A program made the position numbers and the translations under genes. Positions 1 through 6,380 of a stretch of DNA of 9,161 bases are shown here, piece after piece. The notes below the pieces were generated by a model. That model did not search any database. It was not told the origin of the DNA and worked only from the letters and a program-made list of their open reading frames with translations. How positions within the stretch are numbered: position 1 is the first letter of the stretch; each line of letters starts with the position of its first letter. Origin of the DNA: Oscillospiraceae bacterium (GTDB taxonomy: Bacteria > Bacillota > Clostridia > Oscillospirales > Ruminococcaceae); the NCBI GenBank assembly GCA_020024185.1, contig JAHHUD010000061.1:1-9161 (forward strand), in the 5' to 3' direction.

Positions 1-133
1 TATCAGCATATTTTAATCAAAAATACACTAAGATATCGCTAATATACAAATAATATTTTTCTTTATTTTTATTATCTTTTATGATAAAATAAATATTTAG
101 AAATCATAAAATATAATTTTTAAATATACATTT

Positions 134-139
134 GGAGGG
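134..139 (+). promoter_or_regulatory. lepA ribosome binding site
   Basis: GGAGGG lies six bases before a TTG codon at 146-148. This strong Shine-Dalgarno match supports TTG as the real start, because the protein then begins MKQENIRNFSIIAHIDHGKST, which lines up with the usual LepA N-terminus. No ATG in frame nearby would give this N-terminus. Confidence 0.8.
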
Positions 140-145
140 ACACAT

Positions 146-1945
146 TTGAAACAGGAAAATATCCGCAACTTCTCTATAATTGCTCATATTGACCACGGCA
201 AATCAACTTTGGCAGACAGGCTTTTGGAAAAAACAGGTACTGTTGAAAAACGCCTTATGGAAGAACAACTTTTGGACAATATGGATATTGAAAGAGAAAG
301 AGGCATAACAATAAAAGCTCGTGCTGTAACTCTTAAATATAAATCCAACAATGGCGAAGAATATGAATTTAACCTTATTGATACTCCAGGTCACGTTGAC
401 TTTGGATATGAAGTAAGCCGTTCACTTGCTGCTTGTGAAGGTGCAATATTAGTTGTTGACGCATCACAAGGTATAGAGGCTCAGACTCTTGCAAACACAT
501 ATATGGCTGTTGAGCATGGTCTTGAACTTTTGCCTGTTCTCAACAAAATAGACCTTCCAAGTGCTGAGCCAGAACGTGTTGCACAAGAGGTTGAAGATGT
601 TATCGGTATTCCTTGTCTTGACGCTCCAAGAATAAGTGCAAAAATGGGTATTGGTATAGAAGAAGTTTTAGAAAGAATTGTAACTGATATACCTGCTCCA
701 ACAGGCGATTATGACTCACCTCTTAAAGCTCTTATTTTTGACAGCTATTATGATTCATATAAAGGTGTTATCGTTTATGTGCGTGTTATGGAAGGCACAC
801 TTAAAGCTGGTGACAGAATTAAAATGATGCAAACCGGTGCAGAATTTGATGTTGTTGAAGTTGGTAAAATGGGGCCAACAACACTTGTGCCAACACAGTC
901 AATACGTGCTGGTGAAGTTGGTTATATTACAGCATCTATCAAGAGTGTACGTGATACTCGTGTAGGTGATACCGTTACAACCGTTGCAAGCCCTGCACAA
1001 GAGGCATTGCCAGGCTATAAAAAAGTTACACCTATGGTATATTGTGGTATATATCCTGCTGATGGTGCAAGATATGGCGATTTGAGAGACGCCTTGGATA
1101 AACTTCAGTTAAATGACGCTTCTCTCGTATTTGAACCAGAAACATCTATTGCCTTGGGATTTGGTTTCCGTTGTGGTTTTCTCGGGCTTTTACATCTTGA
1201 AATTATTATTGAACGTCTTGAAAGAGAGTTTGACCTTGACCTTGTTACAACTGCACCAAGCGTTGAGTATAAACTCACAATGACAGACGGCACAGAAATT
1301 ATGATAGACAACCCAACAAACTATCCTGACCCTGTTAAAATCGCAAGCAGTGAAGAACCTTTTGTTGACGCACATATCTACACCCCTAAAGATTTTATCG
1401 GTGGGCTTATGGAGCTTTGTCAAGAACGCCGTGGTGTGTTTATCGATATGAAATATATGGATGCAAACCGCGTTGACCTTCACTATGAACTTCCACTTGG
1501 TGAAATTGTTTATGACTTCTTTGACTCTATAAAAAGTCGCAGTAAAGGTTATGCAAGTTATGAATATGAATTTAAACACTTTGGGCAATCAAAACTTGTG
1601 CGCTTGGATATTATGCTTAACGGAGAAATTGTTGACGCATTAAGCCTTATTGTTCACGCTGATAAAGCTTATGAAAGAGGCAGAAAAATTGCAGAAAAGC
1701 TAAAAGATAATATTCCAAGACAATTGTTTGAAGTTCCAATTCAAGCAGCAATCGGTGGCAAAGTTATTGCAAGAGAAACTGTTAAAGCAATGCGTAAAGA
1801 CGTTCTTGCAAAATGCTACGGTGGTGATATTACCCGTAAAAAGAAATTGCTTGAAAAACAAAAAGAAGGTAAAAAGAAAATGCGTCAATTGGGCAGCGTA
1901 GAAGTTCCAAGTGAAGCATTTACTGCCGTTCTCAAATTAGACTAA
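146..1945 (+). CDS. lepA: Elongation factor 4 (LepA), ribosome back-translocating GTPase
   Basis: LepA is a translational GTPase that binds the ribosome and affects translocation and ribosome assembly; it acts in the cytosol and at the membrane. The 599 aa length is normal for the family. The GTPase motifs are intact: P-loop AHIDHGKST (13-21), switch I region RERGITIK (50-57), DTPGHVDF (79-86) with the catalytic-type His83, and NKIDLP (133-138). The EF-G-like domains follow, and the LepA-specific C-terminus is present (KCYGGDITRKKKLLEKQKEGKKK, then VPSEAFTAVLKLD). It starts at TTG behind GGAGGG. The 145-bp leader is AT-rich; TATAAT at 112-117 could be a -10 box, but I see no matching -35. The gene ends in a terminator and faces ridA, so it appears monocistronic here. 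In many Firmicutes lepA precedes hemW and the heat-shock genes; that neighbourhood is absent downstream. No frameshift or missing residue is seen. Confidence 0.97.
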   Translation: MKQENIRNFSIIAHIDHGKSTLADRLLEKTGTVEKRLMEEQLLDNMDIERERGITIKARAVTLKYKSNNGEEYEFNLIDTPGHVDFGYEVSRSLAACEGAILVVDASQGIEAQTLANTYMAVEHGLELLPVLNKIDLPSAEPERVAQEVEDVIGIPCLDAPRISAKMGIGIEEVLERIVTDIPAPTGDYDSPLKALIFDSYYDSYKGVIVYVRVMEGTLKAGDRIKMMQTGAEFDVVEVGKMGPTTLVPTQSIRAGEVGYITASIKSVRDTRVGDTVTTVASPAQEALPGYKKVTPMVYCGIYPADGARYGDLRDALDKLQLNDASLVFEPETSIALGFGFRCGFLGLLHLEIIIERLEREFDLDLVTTAPSVEYKLTMTDGTEIMIDNPTNYPDPVKIASSEEPFVDAHIYTPKDFIGGLMELCQERRGVFIDMKYMDANRVDLHYELPLGEIVYDFFDSIKSRSKGYASYEYEFKHFGQSKLVRLDIMLNGEIVDALSLIVHADKAYERGRKIAEKLKDNIPRQLFEVPIQAAIGGKVIARETVKAMRKDVLAKCYGGDITRKKKLLEKQKEGKKKMRQLGSVEVPSEAFTAVLKLD

Positions 1946-1957
1946 TTTTATACAAAC

Positions 1958-1991
1958 AAAAAAGCTATCCGTAATGGATAGCTTTTCTTTT
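1958..1991. terminator. Bidirectional rho-independent terminator between lepA and ridA
   Basis: A perfect 10-bp stem, AAAGCTATCC (1961-1970) with GGATAGCTTT (1976-1985), closes a 5-base loop GTAAT. It is flanked by an A run on the left and a T-rich run on the right, so either strand gives a stem plus U tract. It sits between the convergent stop codons of lepA (1945) and ridA (2013) and can end both transcripts. Confidence 0.9.
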
Positions 1992-2012
1992 TATAAATCT
2001 ATATGCTTTAAA

Positions 2013-2390
2013 TTATTTAACAGCAATAACTTCAACTTCGCACAAAGCACCTTTTGGAATATCGTTTCCGCCAAAGCATGCACGAGCTGGTTTGTTTTCT
2101 GAGAAGAATTCTGCATAAACTTCGTTAAATGCAGCAAAGTCGTTCACATCGTGAAGCAAGCAAGTTGTTTTAACAACATCATTAAGAGTGAAACCTGCTT
2201 CTTCAAGAATATTTTTAACGTTTGTAAGGCTCTGACGTGCCTGACCTGCGATATCTGTTGCTTCAATAGCACCTGTTGCTGGGTTAAGTGGAATTTGACC
2301 AGAAACATAAAGTGTGTTACCAGCGAGAACTGCCTGTGAGTATGGACCTACTGCTGCTGGAGCTTTGTCTGTGTGAATAATTTTATTCAT
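2013..2390 (-). CDS. ridA: RidA family reactive enamine/imine deaminase
   Basis: RidA (YjgF/YER057c/UK114 family) hydrolyses reactive 2-aminoacrylate and related enamines/imines made by PLP enzymes such as threonine dehydratase, protecting those enzymes in the cytosol. The 125 aa length is typical of the single-domain trimeric protein. Family residues are in place: APAAVGPYSQ with Tyr17, VSGQIPLNP with Ser30, the QARQSLTNVKNIL helix, NEVYAEFF with Asn89, PARACF with the substrate-binding Arg103 and Cys105, and Glu118 in the C-terminal EVEVIAVK. The active-site Arg and Glu suggest a true RidA rather than a divergent Rid paralogue. AAGAGG nine bases before ATG serves as ribosome binding site. 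It probably has its own promoter at 2429-2456 and ends at the bidirectional terminator shared with lepA. Its natural substrates here cannot be told from the sequence. Confidence 0.95.
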   Translation of the reverse strand: MNKIIHTDKAPAAVGPYSQAVLAGNTLYVSGQIPLNPATGAIEATDIAGQARQSLTNVKNILEEAGFTLNDVVKTTCLLHDVNDFAAFNEVYAEFFSENKPARACFGGNDIPKGALCEVEVIAVK

Positions 2391-2428
2391 TGGTAAAAAC
2401 CTCTTTTCTTAAATTTGGCTTTATTTTT

Positions 2429-2456
2429 ATTATATAAAGCTTTGTATATATGGTAA
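2429..2456 (-). promoter_or_regulatory. Candidate promoter of ridA
   Basis: Read on the minus strand, TTACCA (2451-2456) and a perfect TATAAT (2429-2434) are separated by 16 bases. The -10 box lies about 38 bases upstream of the ridA ATG. The -35 match is only four of six, and the region is AT-rich, so the call rests mainly on the -10 box and position. Confidence 0.45.
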
Positions 2457-2510
2457 CATTTTAATAAATAAATTTCAATAACTTCCTATAACATTTTTAC
2501 ATGGTATCAA

Positions 2511-2539
2511 AATATTTTATTTTATTATCATAAAATATT
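2511..2539. repeat. AT-only inverted repeat just past the cls stop codon
   Basis: AATATTTTA (2511-2519) and TAAAATATT (2531-2539) are perfect 9-base arms around an 11-base loop, starting seven bases after the cls stop on the minus strand. It could help protect or end the cls transcript, but it has no G-C pairs and no U tract in the cls direction. It is therefore not a standard terminator and may be chance in AT-rich DNA. Confidence 0.3.
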
Positions 2540-2545
2540 AAAATA

Positions 2546-4084
2546 TTACATCATAGGGCTCCAAATTCTGAATATAATCTGGAATAATCGCTTCCAAAAC
2601 GGTGTATTTTCAACCTCTTCCATAGTCACAAGATGACATTGTTTGAGTGTTGTCAGAAAATCCTCTTTAACTGATTTAACCATACTTGAATAATAAAAAC
2701 TACAACAGTTTTCATAGTGTAAATACATACTTCTAAAATCCATATTTGCACTGCCAACAATAGCTTGATTATCATCAGAAACATACATTTTTGCGTGTAA
2801 AAAACCAGGTGTATACTCATAAATTTCAACACCGGCTTCCATCAAAACACGATAATAGCTTTGTGTTATATAGTATACATACCATTTATCCGGCACTCCC
2901 GGAACCATAATCTTTACATCTACACCACTTTGACAAGCAAGAGAAAGACTTGTTACCATTTCATTATCAATAACAAGGTACGGTGTTGTTATATATACAT
3001 ATTCTGTCGCATTATTTATAACAGAAAGATATGCGTTTTCACAAACATTTATCTTATCCATTGGGGTGTCAAAATAAGGCTGAACTATGCCATCAGTCTC
3101 TTTTTTAACTGTTGGCTTATATTTTTCATAGTCAGGTTCTTCTTTTGAAATTTGGTGCCAGGTTTGCAAAAATGTTGTTGTAAGTCCAAAAACTGCATCA
3201 CCTTCTATACGAAAAGCAGTGTCTTTCCAAACACCAAATCGTGATATTTTGTTGATATACTCATCAGCAATATTTAAACCACCGCTGTATCCTACATTAG
3301 AGTCTATTACTGTAATTTTTCTGTGGTCACGATGATTTAATATAAGATAGTCTGAAATATGCAAACTAAAATGTACCGGATTAAATATTTTAACCTTTAT
3401 TCCATAACTTTCAAGTTCTTTTTCATAGTCTTGTGGCAGTGTAAGCAGTGTGCCAAATCCGTCATATATAATTTTTACGTCAACGCCTTGTTTAACTTTT
3501 TCCTTTAATATATCAAGTATTGTATCCCACATATAGCCTTCATCAACTATAAAATAGTGCATAAAAATACTTTTTTCAGCTTTTTTAAGGTCTTCTATAT
3601 AGTCAACAAAAAAGTCTTCACCAAATGGATAATATTTTGATTGTGTATTATAGAAAGGTGTAGCATCTGCGTATTTTTCCAAATATTTTGCCTGTTTTGC
3701 TAAATATTTGTTGTGCTGTTCAAGGTACGTAATAGCTTGTGGATTTTTAACAGTATATTTTCTTGCATTTTGTTGTATAGCATGTATGGCTTGTTTTTGT
3801 TTTTTTGTAAGTTTTGTATCTCCCCATAAAGCATAAAAAACCGCACCGGTAATAGGAAAAAGTACCATTATTACAACCCAAAGCAATTTATATGACGGGT
3901 TTAGATGATTTTTTTCCAATAAATACAACATTACAATAACGCTGAAAATAGTCATCAACAAATATATTGTTGGACCTATTTTATAAAATTCTGTAATCAG
4001 AACACCAAACAGTATAATTTGAATTACTGCAAGAAAAATAGCAAGAAAACGTTTAGAAAAAACAAATCTAATAAACTTTCTCAT
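2546..4084 (-). CDS. cls: Cardiolipin synthase (phospholipase D family)
   Basis: This membrane enzyme condenses two phosphatidylglycerols into cardiolipin plus glycerol. At 512 aa it is the usual size for bacterial Cls. The N-terminus has hydrophobic segments at about 12-31, 37-56 and 67-87, the last part of the PLDc_N region (LLWVVIMVLFPITGAVFYALWG). Two HxKxxxxD catalytic motifs follow. The first is H254/K256/D261, in NHRDHRKITVIDS, followed by GYSGGLNIADEY. The second is H430/K432/D437, in LHAKMYVSD, followed by GSANMDFRS. Both motifs are complete, so activity is expected. The C-terminus FRIWSPMM resembles the usual Cls ending. GGAAGGTGG (minus strand, 4088-4096) is the ribosome binding site for the ATG. 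The gene starts 57 bases after the cyclophilin stop with a hairpin between, so it may be expressed by read-through. It could be one of several Cls paralogues, so no paralogue number is given. Confidence 0.95.
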   Translation of the reverse strand: MRKFIRFVFSKRFLAIFLAVIQIILFGVLITEFYKIGPTIYLLMTIFSVIVMLYLLEKNHLNPSYKLLWVVIMVLFPITGAVFYALWGDTKLTKKQKQAIHAIQQNARKYTVKNPQAITYLEQHNKYLAKQAKYLEKYADATPFYNTQSKYYPFGEDFFVDYIEDLKKAEKSIFMHYFIVDEGYMWDTILDILKEKVKQGVDVKIIYDGFGTLLTLPQDYEKELESYGIKVKIFNPVHFSLHISDYLILNHRDHRKITVIDSNVGYSGGLNIADEYINKISRFGVWKDTAFRIEGDAVFGLTTTFLQTWHQISKEEPDYEKYKPTVKKETDGIVQPYFDTPMDKINVCENAYLSVINNATEYVYITTPYLVIDNEMVTSLSLACQSGVDVKIMVPGVPDKWYVYYITQSYYRVLMEAGVEIYEYTPGFLHAKMYVSDDNQAIVGSANMDFRSMYLHYENCCSFYYSSMVKSVKEDFLTTLKQCHLVTMEEVENTPFWKRLFQIIFRIWSPMM

Positions 4085-4104
4085 TTTCCACCTTCCATAT
4101 ACAT

Positions 4105-4140
4105 TAAAAATGCGACGTATGAAAAATACAGTCGCACTTT
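4105..4140 (-). terminator. Terminator or attenuator between cyclophilin and cls
   Basis: TGCGAC (4111-4116) pairs with GTCGCA (4131-4136). An inner GTAT/ATAC stem (4117-4120 with 4126-4129) closes loop GAAAA, with one bulged A. On the minus strand it is followed by TTTTT (4106-4110). It lies immediately after the cyclophilin stop codon. The cls ribosome binding site begins only about 10 bases past the U tract, so it may act as a partial terminator that sets the cls level. Confidence 0.75.
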
Positions 4141-4141
4141 T

Positions 4142-4834
4142 TTATTCTATAACTGAAATTTCAATTGATTGGATAATTATATCTTTTTTAGGCATATCAT
4201 GCTCGTCTGTCTTTTCCCCATTAATTTTAAAAGCAATTTCCAATCCTTCATAAACCTGGCCAAACACTGTATACCTATAATCCAAATCCGGAGAGCCTCC
4301 GGCTTGCTTATAAGTATTTATAATATCTTCTCTCCAACCTGCTTGTTGCATAAGTGTCACAACTTCGTCCTTTATATTTTTAGGACTGCTTGTCACAATA
4401 AAAAACTGGCTTCTGTTTGTATCTTCTCCGGAGTTTGCCATTGATAAAGCACCACTGTAATGATGAAGCTTATCGCTAAACTCATCGCTAAACGGCAACT
4501 CCCATATACTGTTGCCACCGGTTCCTGTACCGGTTGGGTCTCCCGATTGTATAATAAAATCCTCTATAACTCTATGAAATTTTACTCCGTTATAATACCC
4601 ATTTTGTGAAAGAGAAACAAAGTTTTCCACTGCAAGTGGTGCGTATTGTGGATATAAAACAACCTTTATATCTCCCAAATCTGTTTTTATAGTTGCAACA
4701 GTATCACCTTTTTGTGGTTTTATAAACTGCAATTCATTTGATTCAACTTTTGCAAGATTTACAACTTTTGAAGAACACCCGATTAAAGAAAAACATAAGA
4801 GTGTCACAAAAGCAATAAATGCCAATTTTTTCAT
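4142..4834 (-). CDS. Lipoprotein cyclophilin-type peptidyl-prolyl cis-trans isomerase
   Basis: This protein is predicted to speed proline isomerisation during folding of exported proteins on the outer face of the membrane. Residues 1-20 are a lipoprotein signal: KK, a hydrophobic core, then LIGC with the lipidated Cys20. The cyclophilin domain runs from about 45 to 228: FHRVI with catalytic-type Arg88, QSGDP (96-100), GALSMAN (128-134), SQFFI (142-146) and YTVFGQV (188-194). About 35 mostly helical residues are inserted between SQFFI and the TVFG strand (about 150-185), which I believe is common in clostridial members. The start at 4834 is preferred over an in-frame ATG at 4846. The GAGG six bases before 4834 overlaps that upstream ATG, which itself has no ribosome binding site, and the signal peptide then starts cleanly as MKK. 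The product is 230 aa. It is the first gene of a possible unit with cls. Confidence 0.93.
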   Translation of the reverse strand: MKKLAFIAFVTLLCFSLIGCSSKVVNLAKVESNELQFIKPQKGDTVATIKTDLGDIKVVLYPQYAPLAVENFVSLSQNGYYNGVKFHRVIEDFIIQSGDPTGTGTGGNSIWELPFSDEFSDKLHHYSGALSMANSGEDTNRSQFFIVTSSPKNIKDEVVTLMQQAGWREDIINTYKQAGGSPDLDYRYTVFGQVYEGLEIAFKINGEKTDEHDMPKKDIIIQSIEISVIE

Positions 4835-4840
4835 AATTAA

Positions 4841-4844
4841 CCTC
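4841..4844 (-). promoter_or_regulatory. Ribosome binding site deciding the cyclophilin start
   Basis: GAGG on the minus strand sits six bases from the ATG at 4832-4834. It overlaps the alternative ATG at 4844-4846, which has only AT-rich sequence before it. This favours the shorter protein. Confidence 0.6.
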
Positions 4845-4971
4845 ATTTTTGACTATATATTATTAGTATATCATACTAAAATAAAAAAATATATGTTTAT
4901 TTGTTTTATTGATAAAAATTTCATATTTTGTTTTAAATTTTATAAAAAGTGTAAAATTTTATCATCACACA

Positions 4972-5000
4972 TTGACTATTATAAGCTTATGTTGTAATAT
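4972..5000 (+). promoter_or_regulatory. Near-consensus housekeeping promoter for the DUF1292 gene
   Basis: TTGACT (4972-4977), a 17-base spacer and TAATAT (4995-5000) form a strong sigma-A-type promoter. Transcription should begin near 5007, giving a leader of about 42 bases to the ATG at 5049. An in-frame ATG at 5001 would lie before the transcript starts, which argues against it as the start codon. I find no equally clear promoter for the divergent cyclophilin gene; TATGAT- and TATACT-like boxes on the minus strand near 4870 lack a -35. Confidence 0.75.
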
Positions 5001-5037
5001 ATGTGTAAAATAATTTATCGACAAATGTTGATTCAAC

Positions 5038-5043
5038 AGGAGG
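5038..5043 (+). promoter_or_regulatory. Ribosome binding site of the DUF1292 gene
   Basis: AGGAGG five bases before the ATG at 5049 is a full Shine-Dalgarno sequence. It fixes the start at MSDNNTN rather than at the upstream in-frame ATG. Confidence 0.85.
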
Positions 5044-5048
5044 TTTAC

Positions 5049-5369
5049 ATGAGCGATAATAACACAAATATGAATGAAGAATATACACCTACTATTATTA
5101 CTTTGGTAGATGAAGATAATAATGAACACTCTTTTGAAATTATTGACAGTTTTGAAAATAATGAAGAAACTTATGTAGCTGTTGTTCCTTATTTTGAAGA
5201 CCCTGCAAAAGCTTTTGAAGAAGACCCAACAATTATTTTCTTCCGTGTTGGTGAAGAAGATGAAGAAGGTCTTGAAACATTTGACGTTGTTGATGATGAC
5301 GAAGAATATTTCACTATCAGTGGTATTTTTACAAAAAGATATGAAGAAATGCTTGAAAGTGAAGAATAA
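5049..5369 (+). CDS. DUF1292 (YrzB-type) acidic protein
   Basis: This small cytosolic protein of unknown function belongs to the DUF1292/YrzB group, widespread in Firmicutes. It has 106 aa, of which 34 are Asp or Glu and only four are Lys or Arg, so it is very acidic. The family pattern is visible: TIITLVDEDNNEHSFEIIDSFE (about 15-36), then TYVAVVPYFED with the family's YVxxVP strand, an acidic linker (EEDPTIIFFRVGEEDEE), and the closing DEEYFTISGIFTKRYEEML. It has no cysteine, signal peptide or membrane segment. In many relatives this gene sits with ruvX/yrrK and mltG-type genes; here it stands alone, downstream of its own strong promoter and just upstream of a 6S RNA. No terminator follows before the 6S RNA begins, so the mRNA may run into it. 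The family assignment rests on pattern recognition. Confidence 0.85.
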   Translation: MSDNNTNMNEEYTPTIITLVDEDNNEHSFEIIDSFENNEETYVAVVPYFEDPAKAFEEDPTIIFFRVGEEDEEGLETFDVVDDDEEYFTISGIFTKRYEEMLESEE

Positions 5370-5386
5370 TTTCGCTTATCACTGCA

Positions 5387-5392
5387 TATAAT
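5387..5392 (+). promoter_or_regulatory. Candidate -10 box of the 6S RNA
   Basis: A perfect TATAAT lies 18 bases after the DUF1292 stop and would start transcription near 5399. There is no good -35 at 16-18 bases (GAATAA at 17). A second possible -10, TAATAT, lies at 5404-5409. The exact 5' end of the RNA therefore stays open. Confidence 0.4.
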
Positions 5393-5411
5393 AAGAGAGC
5401 AGATAATATTG

Positions 5412-5612
5412 CAAAAATCTCCTGCCTTGTGCGAGAAAATGTGGTTGTTTTTAATCCTACACTTATATTAATCGGAAGTTCTTGTCTTTTACGAGTATTG
5501 CAGACCTCCCCCCCTGGGGAAGAAGGGAGCATGATACGTTTAGCAGAACATATCCAACCTTGCTGTTAAAAGCCGGGTTTTAATATAACCACATACGGCT
5601 TGGCGGGACTTT
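5412..5612 (+). ncRNA. ssrS: 6S RNA (SsrS), regulator of RNA polymerase holoenzyme
   Basis: 6S RNA binds housekeeping RNA polymerase by mimicking an open promoter and serves as template for short pRNAs. This gap has no sensible protein but folds as the expected rod. The closing stem TCCTGCC (5420-5426) pairs with GGCGGGA (5602-5608). After an internal loop, ATGTGGTT (5439-5446) pairs with AACCACAT (5587-5594). A large asymmetric central bubble follows, whose 3' side holds a hairpin TTAAAA-GCCGGG-TTTTAA (about 5566-5583). An apical arm completes the rod: GTTCT (5479-5483) with AGAAC, and CCTCCC (5505-5510) with GGGAG (5525-5529), capped by a C-rich/G-rich tip near 5511-5519. The 3' arm runs into seven T residues (5610-5616), so it can self-terminate. 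The approximate length of 200 nt fits the family. I checked SRP RNA and tmRNA and saw no matching motifs. The ends are approximate. Confidence 0.85.
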
Positions 5613-5636
5613 TTTTATTTATACAACAATATTATA

Positions 5637-5642
5637 AAGGAG
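5637..5642 (+). promoter_or_regulatory. Ribosome binding site of the TcdA-like gene
   Basis: AAGGAG five bases before the ATG at 5648 fixes the start as MEFSQRT. An in-frame ATG at 5648 minus 48 bases would lie inside the 6S RNA 3' arm and lacks such a site. Confidence 0.85.
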
Positions 5643-5647
5643 TCTGT

Positions 5648-6343
5648 ATGGAATTTTCACAAAGAACAAAAATGGTTGTTGGACAAGACCGTTTTGAAAA
5701 AATAACAAATAAAAAAGTTTGTATCGTTGGTGTCGGTGGTGTTGGCGGTTCAGCTTTGGAAGGGCTTGTGCGTTTTGGCATAAAAAATATAGTTCTTATA
5801 GATTATGATACAGTTGATATTACAAACTTAAACCGACAGATAATTTCAACTGTTGATGTTGTGGGCAAAAAGAAAACAGAAGTTGCAACAATGCGTGCAA
5901 AAAGCATAAATCCAGATATAAATATTACCGCTTATGATATATTTATAGAAAAAGAAAATCTTGATATAATAAAAAAAGAAAACCCGGACTATGTTATAGA
6001 TGCAATTGACAGTGTTAAAGCTAAATTAGATTTAATTGAGTTTTGTCACAAGGAAAATATTGCTATCATTTCAAGTATGGGTACAGGAAATAGATTTAAT
6101 TGCAGTGGTGCCGTTATAGATAAGGTAGAAAAGACTTCCGGCAACGGCTGTGGTCTTTCTCGTGTTATGCGTCAAGAATTAAGAAAACGTGGAATAAACG
6201 GTCATATAGCCCTATTCTACACACGTCCACCTGAAAGCAGAAATGTTCAAAGTGGTAACGGAAGAAATGCACCTGGTTCTTGTCCTTTTGCACCAAACAT
6301 TGCAGGTCTTACAGTGGCACAGTATGTTGTAAGCCAGTTATAA
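5648..6343 (+). CDS. tcdA: ThiF/E1-like adenylating enzyme, TcdA-type tRNA t6A dehydratase
   Basis: The closest match I recognise is TcdA/CsdL, which uses ATP to cyclise N6-threonylcarbamoyladenosine at position 37 of tRNAs reading ANN codons. The 231 aa start with SQRTKMVVGQDRFEKI, then the nucleotide-binding GVGGVGG (28-34), DYD (52-54), NLNRQ (60-64) and DAIDSVKAKLDL (118-129). SRVMRQELRKRGI (171-183) is typical of TcdA. The segment before it differs from the clostridial form I know. KTSGNGCGLSR (162-172) replaces roughly KTxxCPLAR, SMGTGNRFNCSG (143-154) replaces roughly SMGAGNKxDPT, and the C-terminus is PGSCPFAPNIAGLTVAQYVV rather than PGSxSFVPxxAGL. Cys152, Cys168 and Cys212 are extra points of interest. 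It may be a TcdA subtype or a ThiF paralogue with another substrate. It lies right after the 6S RNA, with no room for a clear promoter of its own. Confidence 0.8.
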   Translation: MEFSQRTKMVVGQDRFEKITNKKVCIVGVGGVGGSALEGLVRFGIKNIVLIDYDTVDITNLNRQIISTVDVVGKKKTEVATMRAKSINPDINITAYDIFIEKENLDIIKKENPDYVIDAIDSVKAKLDLIEFCHKENIAIISSMGTGNRFNCSGAVIDKVEKTSGNGCGLSRVMRQELRKRGINGHIALFYTRPPESRNVQSGNGRNAPGSCPFAPNIAGLTVAQYVVSQL

Positions 6344-6350
6344 TAAAGTT

Positions 6351-6380
6351 AAAGAGCAGACAATAAGTCTGCTCTTTTTT
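6351..6380 (+). terminator. Strong rho-independent terminator after the TcdA-like gene
   Basis: A perfect 11-bp stem, AAAGAGCAGAC (6351-6361) with GTCTGCTCTTT (6367-6377), closes loop AATAA and is followed by T residues to 6380. It ends the plus-strand unit. The stop codon of the convergent phosphatase gene (6379-6381) overlaps its tail, so the same hairpin probably also limits minus-strand transcription, with a poorer U tract there. Confidence 0.9.

Noticed and set aside
1190..1588. 132-codon minus-strand frame inside lepA
   Set aside because: It is antisense to a fully conserved lepA, lacks a start signal and has a Cys/Phe-rich composition typical of reversed codons.
5329..5532. 67-codon minus-strand reading frame overlapping the gap after DUF1292
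   Set aside because: It lies across the DUF1292 end and the 6S RNA, has no ribosome binding site and has no recognisable protein character. The stem-loop explanation fits the bases better.
5412..5612. SRP RNA, tmRNA or a riboswitch as alternative identity of the structured gap
   Set aside because: I see no SRP-type GGAAGGAAGC/AGCAG tetraloop region, no tRNA-like end or tag frame, and no known aptamer core. The long rod with a central bubble is specific to 6S RNA.
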